Source of the DNA: an uncultured Clostridia bacterium
GTDB lineage: Bacteria; Bacillota; Clostridia; Christensenellales; UBA1242
Reading direction: 5' to 3'
DNA: 13,165 nt
Assembly (NCBI GenBank): GCA_944349915.1
Contig: CALVNU010000015.1
Coordinates: 1 to 13,165 of the forward strand
Positions 12,917 to 13,165 of this stretch are shown in pieces (the stretch's first letter is position 1; every line of letters begins with the position of its first letter). Both the position numbers and the translations under genes were made by a program. Below the pieces are notes generated by a model, which worked only from the letters and a program-made list of their open reading frames with translations, was not told where the DNA came from and did not search any database.

Positions 12917-13165
12917 ATGGAATTTGAAGTAAATATTATCAAGTTTCTTCAATCTGGGCTTTCAAATGGTTGGATTTCATTTTTTCAAGTGATTACAATG
13001 TTTGGAAGTTGGCTTGGACTTTTGATTGCGGTGATAATTATTTTTAGAAAGAAAAAATTACTGGCAGGGCTTTTGCTTTTGACATTTATTTTTTCTTTGG
13101 TTTTTAATGTTTTATTAAATATCTTGATGTGCAGACCTCGACCTTTTGAGCGTTTTTATTTTATT
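12917..13165 (+). CDS. PAP2-family phosphatase (partial, runs off the window)
   Basis: The first 83 codons of a membrane phosphatase of the PAP2 (type 2 phosphatidic acid phosphatase / undecaprenyl-diphosphatase-like) family. The N-terminus MEFEVNIIKFLQS and the two membrane helices (about 18-43 and 48-72) are typical, and the first catalytic motif appears as NILMCRPRPF near residues 70-79. In the usual K-x6-RP motif the Lys position is Asn here, so catalytic competence is unclear without the rest of the protein. PAP2 enzymes remove phosphates from membrane lipids or lipid carriers. The start has no Shine-Dalgarno and lies 6 nt after a -10 box. The C-terminal motifs (SGH, and the second His) are outside the window. 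Confidence 0.82.
   Translation, partial: MEFEVNIIKFLQSGLSNGWISFFQVITMFGSWLGLLIAVIIIFRKKKLLAGLLLLTFIFSLVFNVLLNILMCRPRPFERFYFI

Overview
The window is AT-rich DNA from a low-GC Gram-positive (Firmicutes/Clostridia-like) bacterium using the standard bacterial code: TGA ends several clear genes (the first chrA half, tadA, the second CPBP gene, the RNase J gene), which argues against a Mycoplasma-type code. Most content is housekeeping: GroEL, TadA, RlmH, GreA, RNase J and an O-methyltransferase. Between these lie small membrane proteins. I see no CRISPR array, tRNA, rRNA, transposase or phage gene. An uncultured gut clostridial genome fits, but I cannot name the species.

Layout. (1) 50-1164: a coupled pair of half-length chromate-transporter (CHR) genes, strikingly rich in ATA isoleucine codons. 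(2) 1188-1355: a 55-codon ORF that reads as the first ~25 residues of an M29-type aminopeptidase joined to the last ~30 residues of GroES. (3) 1365-2984: groEL, then a 3' region with two different tandem-repeat families flanking an intrinsic terminator. (4) 3279-4664: divergent SDR oxidoreductase (-) and SHOCT-tailed membrane protein (+) genes. (5) 4765-7930: tadA (-), divergent from a CPBP-protease gene, then a second CPBP protease overlapping rlmH. (6) 8075-9115: a DUF378 membrane protein (-) and greA (+). (7) 9194-10120: an unrecognised polytopic membrane protein, then 343 nt of non-coding DNA with a strong three-way-junction fold. (8) 10464-12707: RNase J and an O-methyltransferase, tightly spaced. 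(9) 12917-end: the start of a PAP2-family phosphatase.

The most notable point is region 1-1355. The hybrid ORF, the loss of most of groES together with any groE promoter or CIRCE operator, and the abrupt change in isoleucine codon use all meet at about the same place. This marks either a real deletion/recombination at a short shared motif (Lys-Lys-Gly-Asp-x-Val-Leu) or a chimeric assembly join; the sequence alone cannot separate these.

A second theme is the placement of promoters. Three genes (tadA, the first CPBP gene, the PAP2 gene) have a -10 box exactly six bases before the ATG and no Shine-Dalgarno, predicting leaderless mRNAs, whereas most other genes here have clear GGAG-type sites. 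I do not see an obvious new multi-gene system. The tandem CPBP proteases, the structured RNA candidate and the junction ORF are the items most worth following up.
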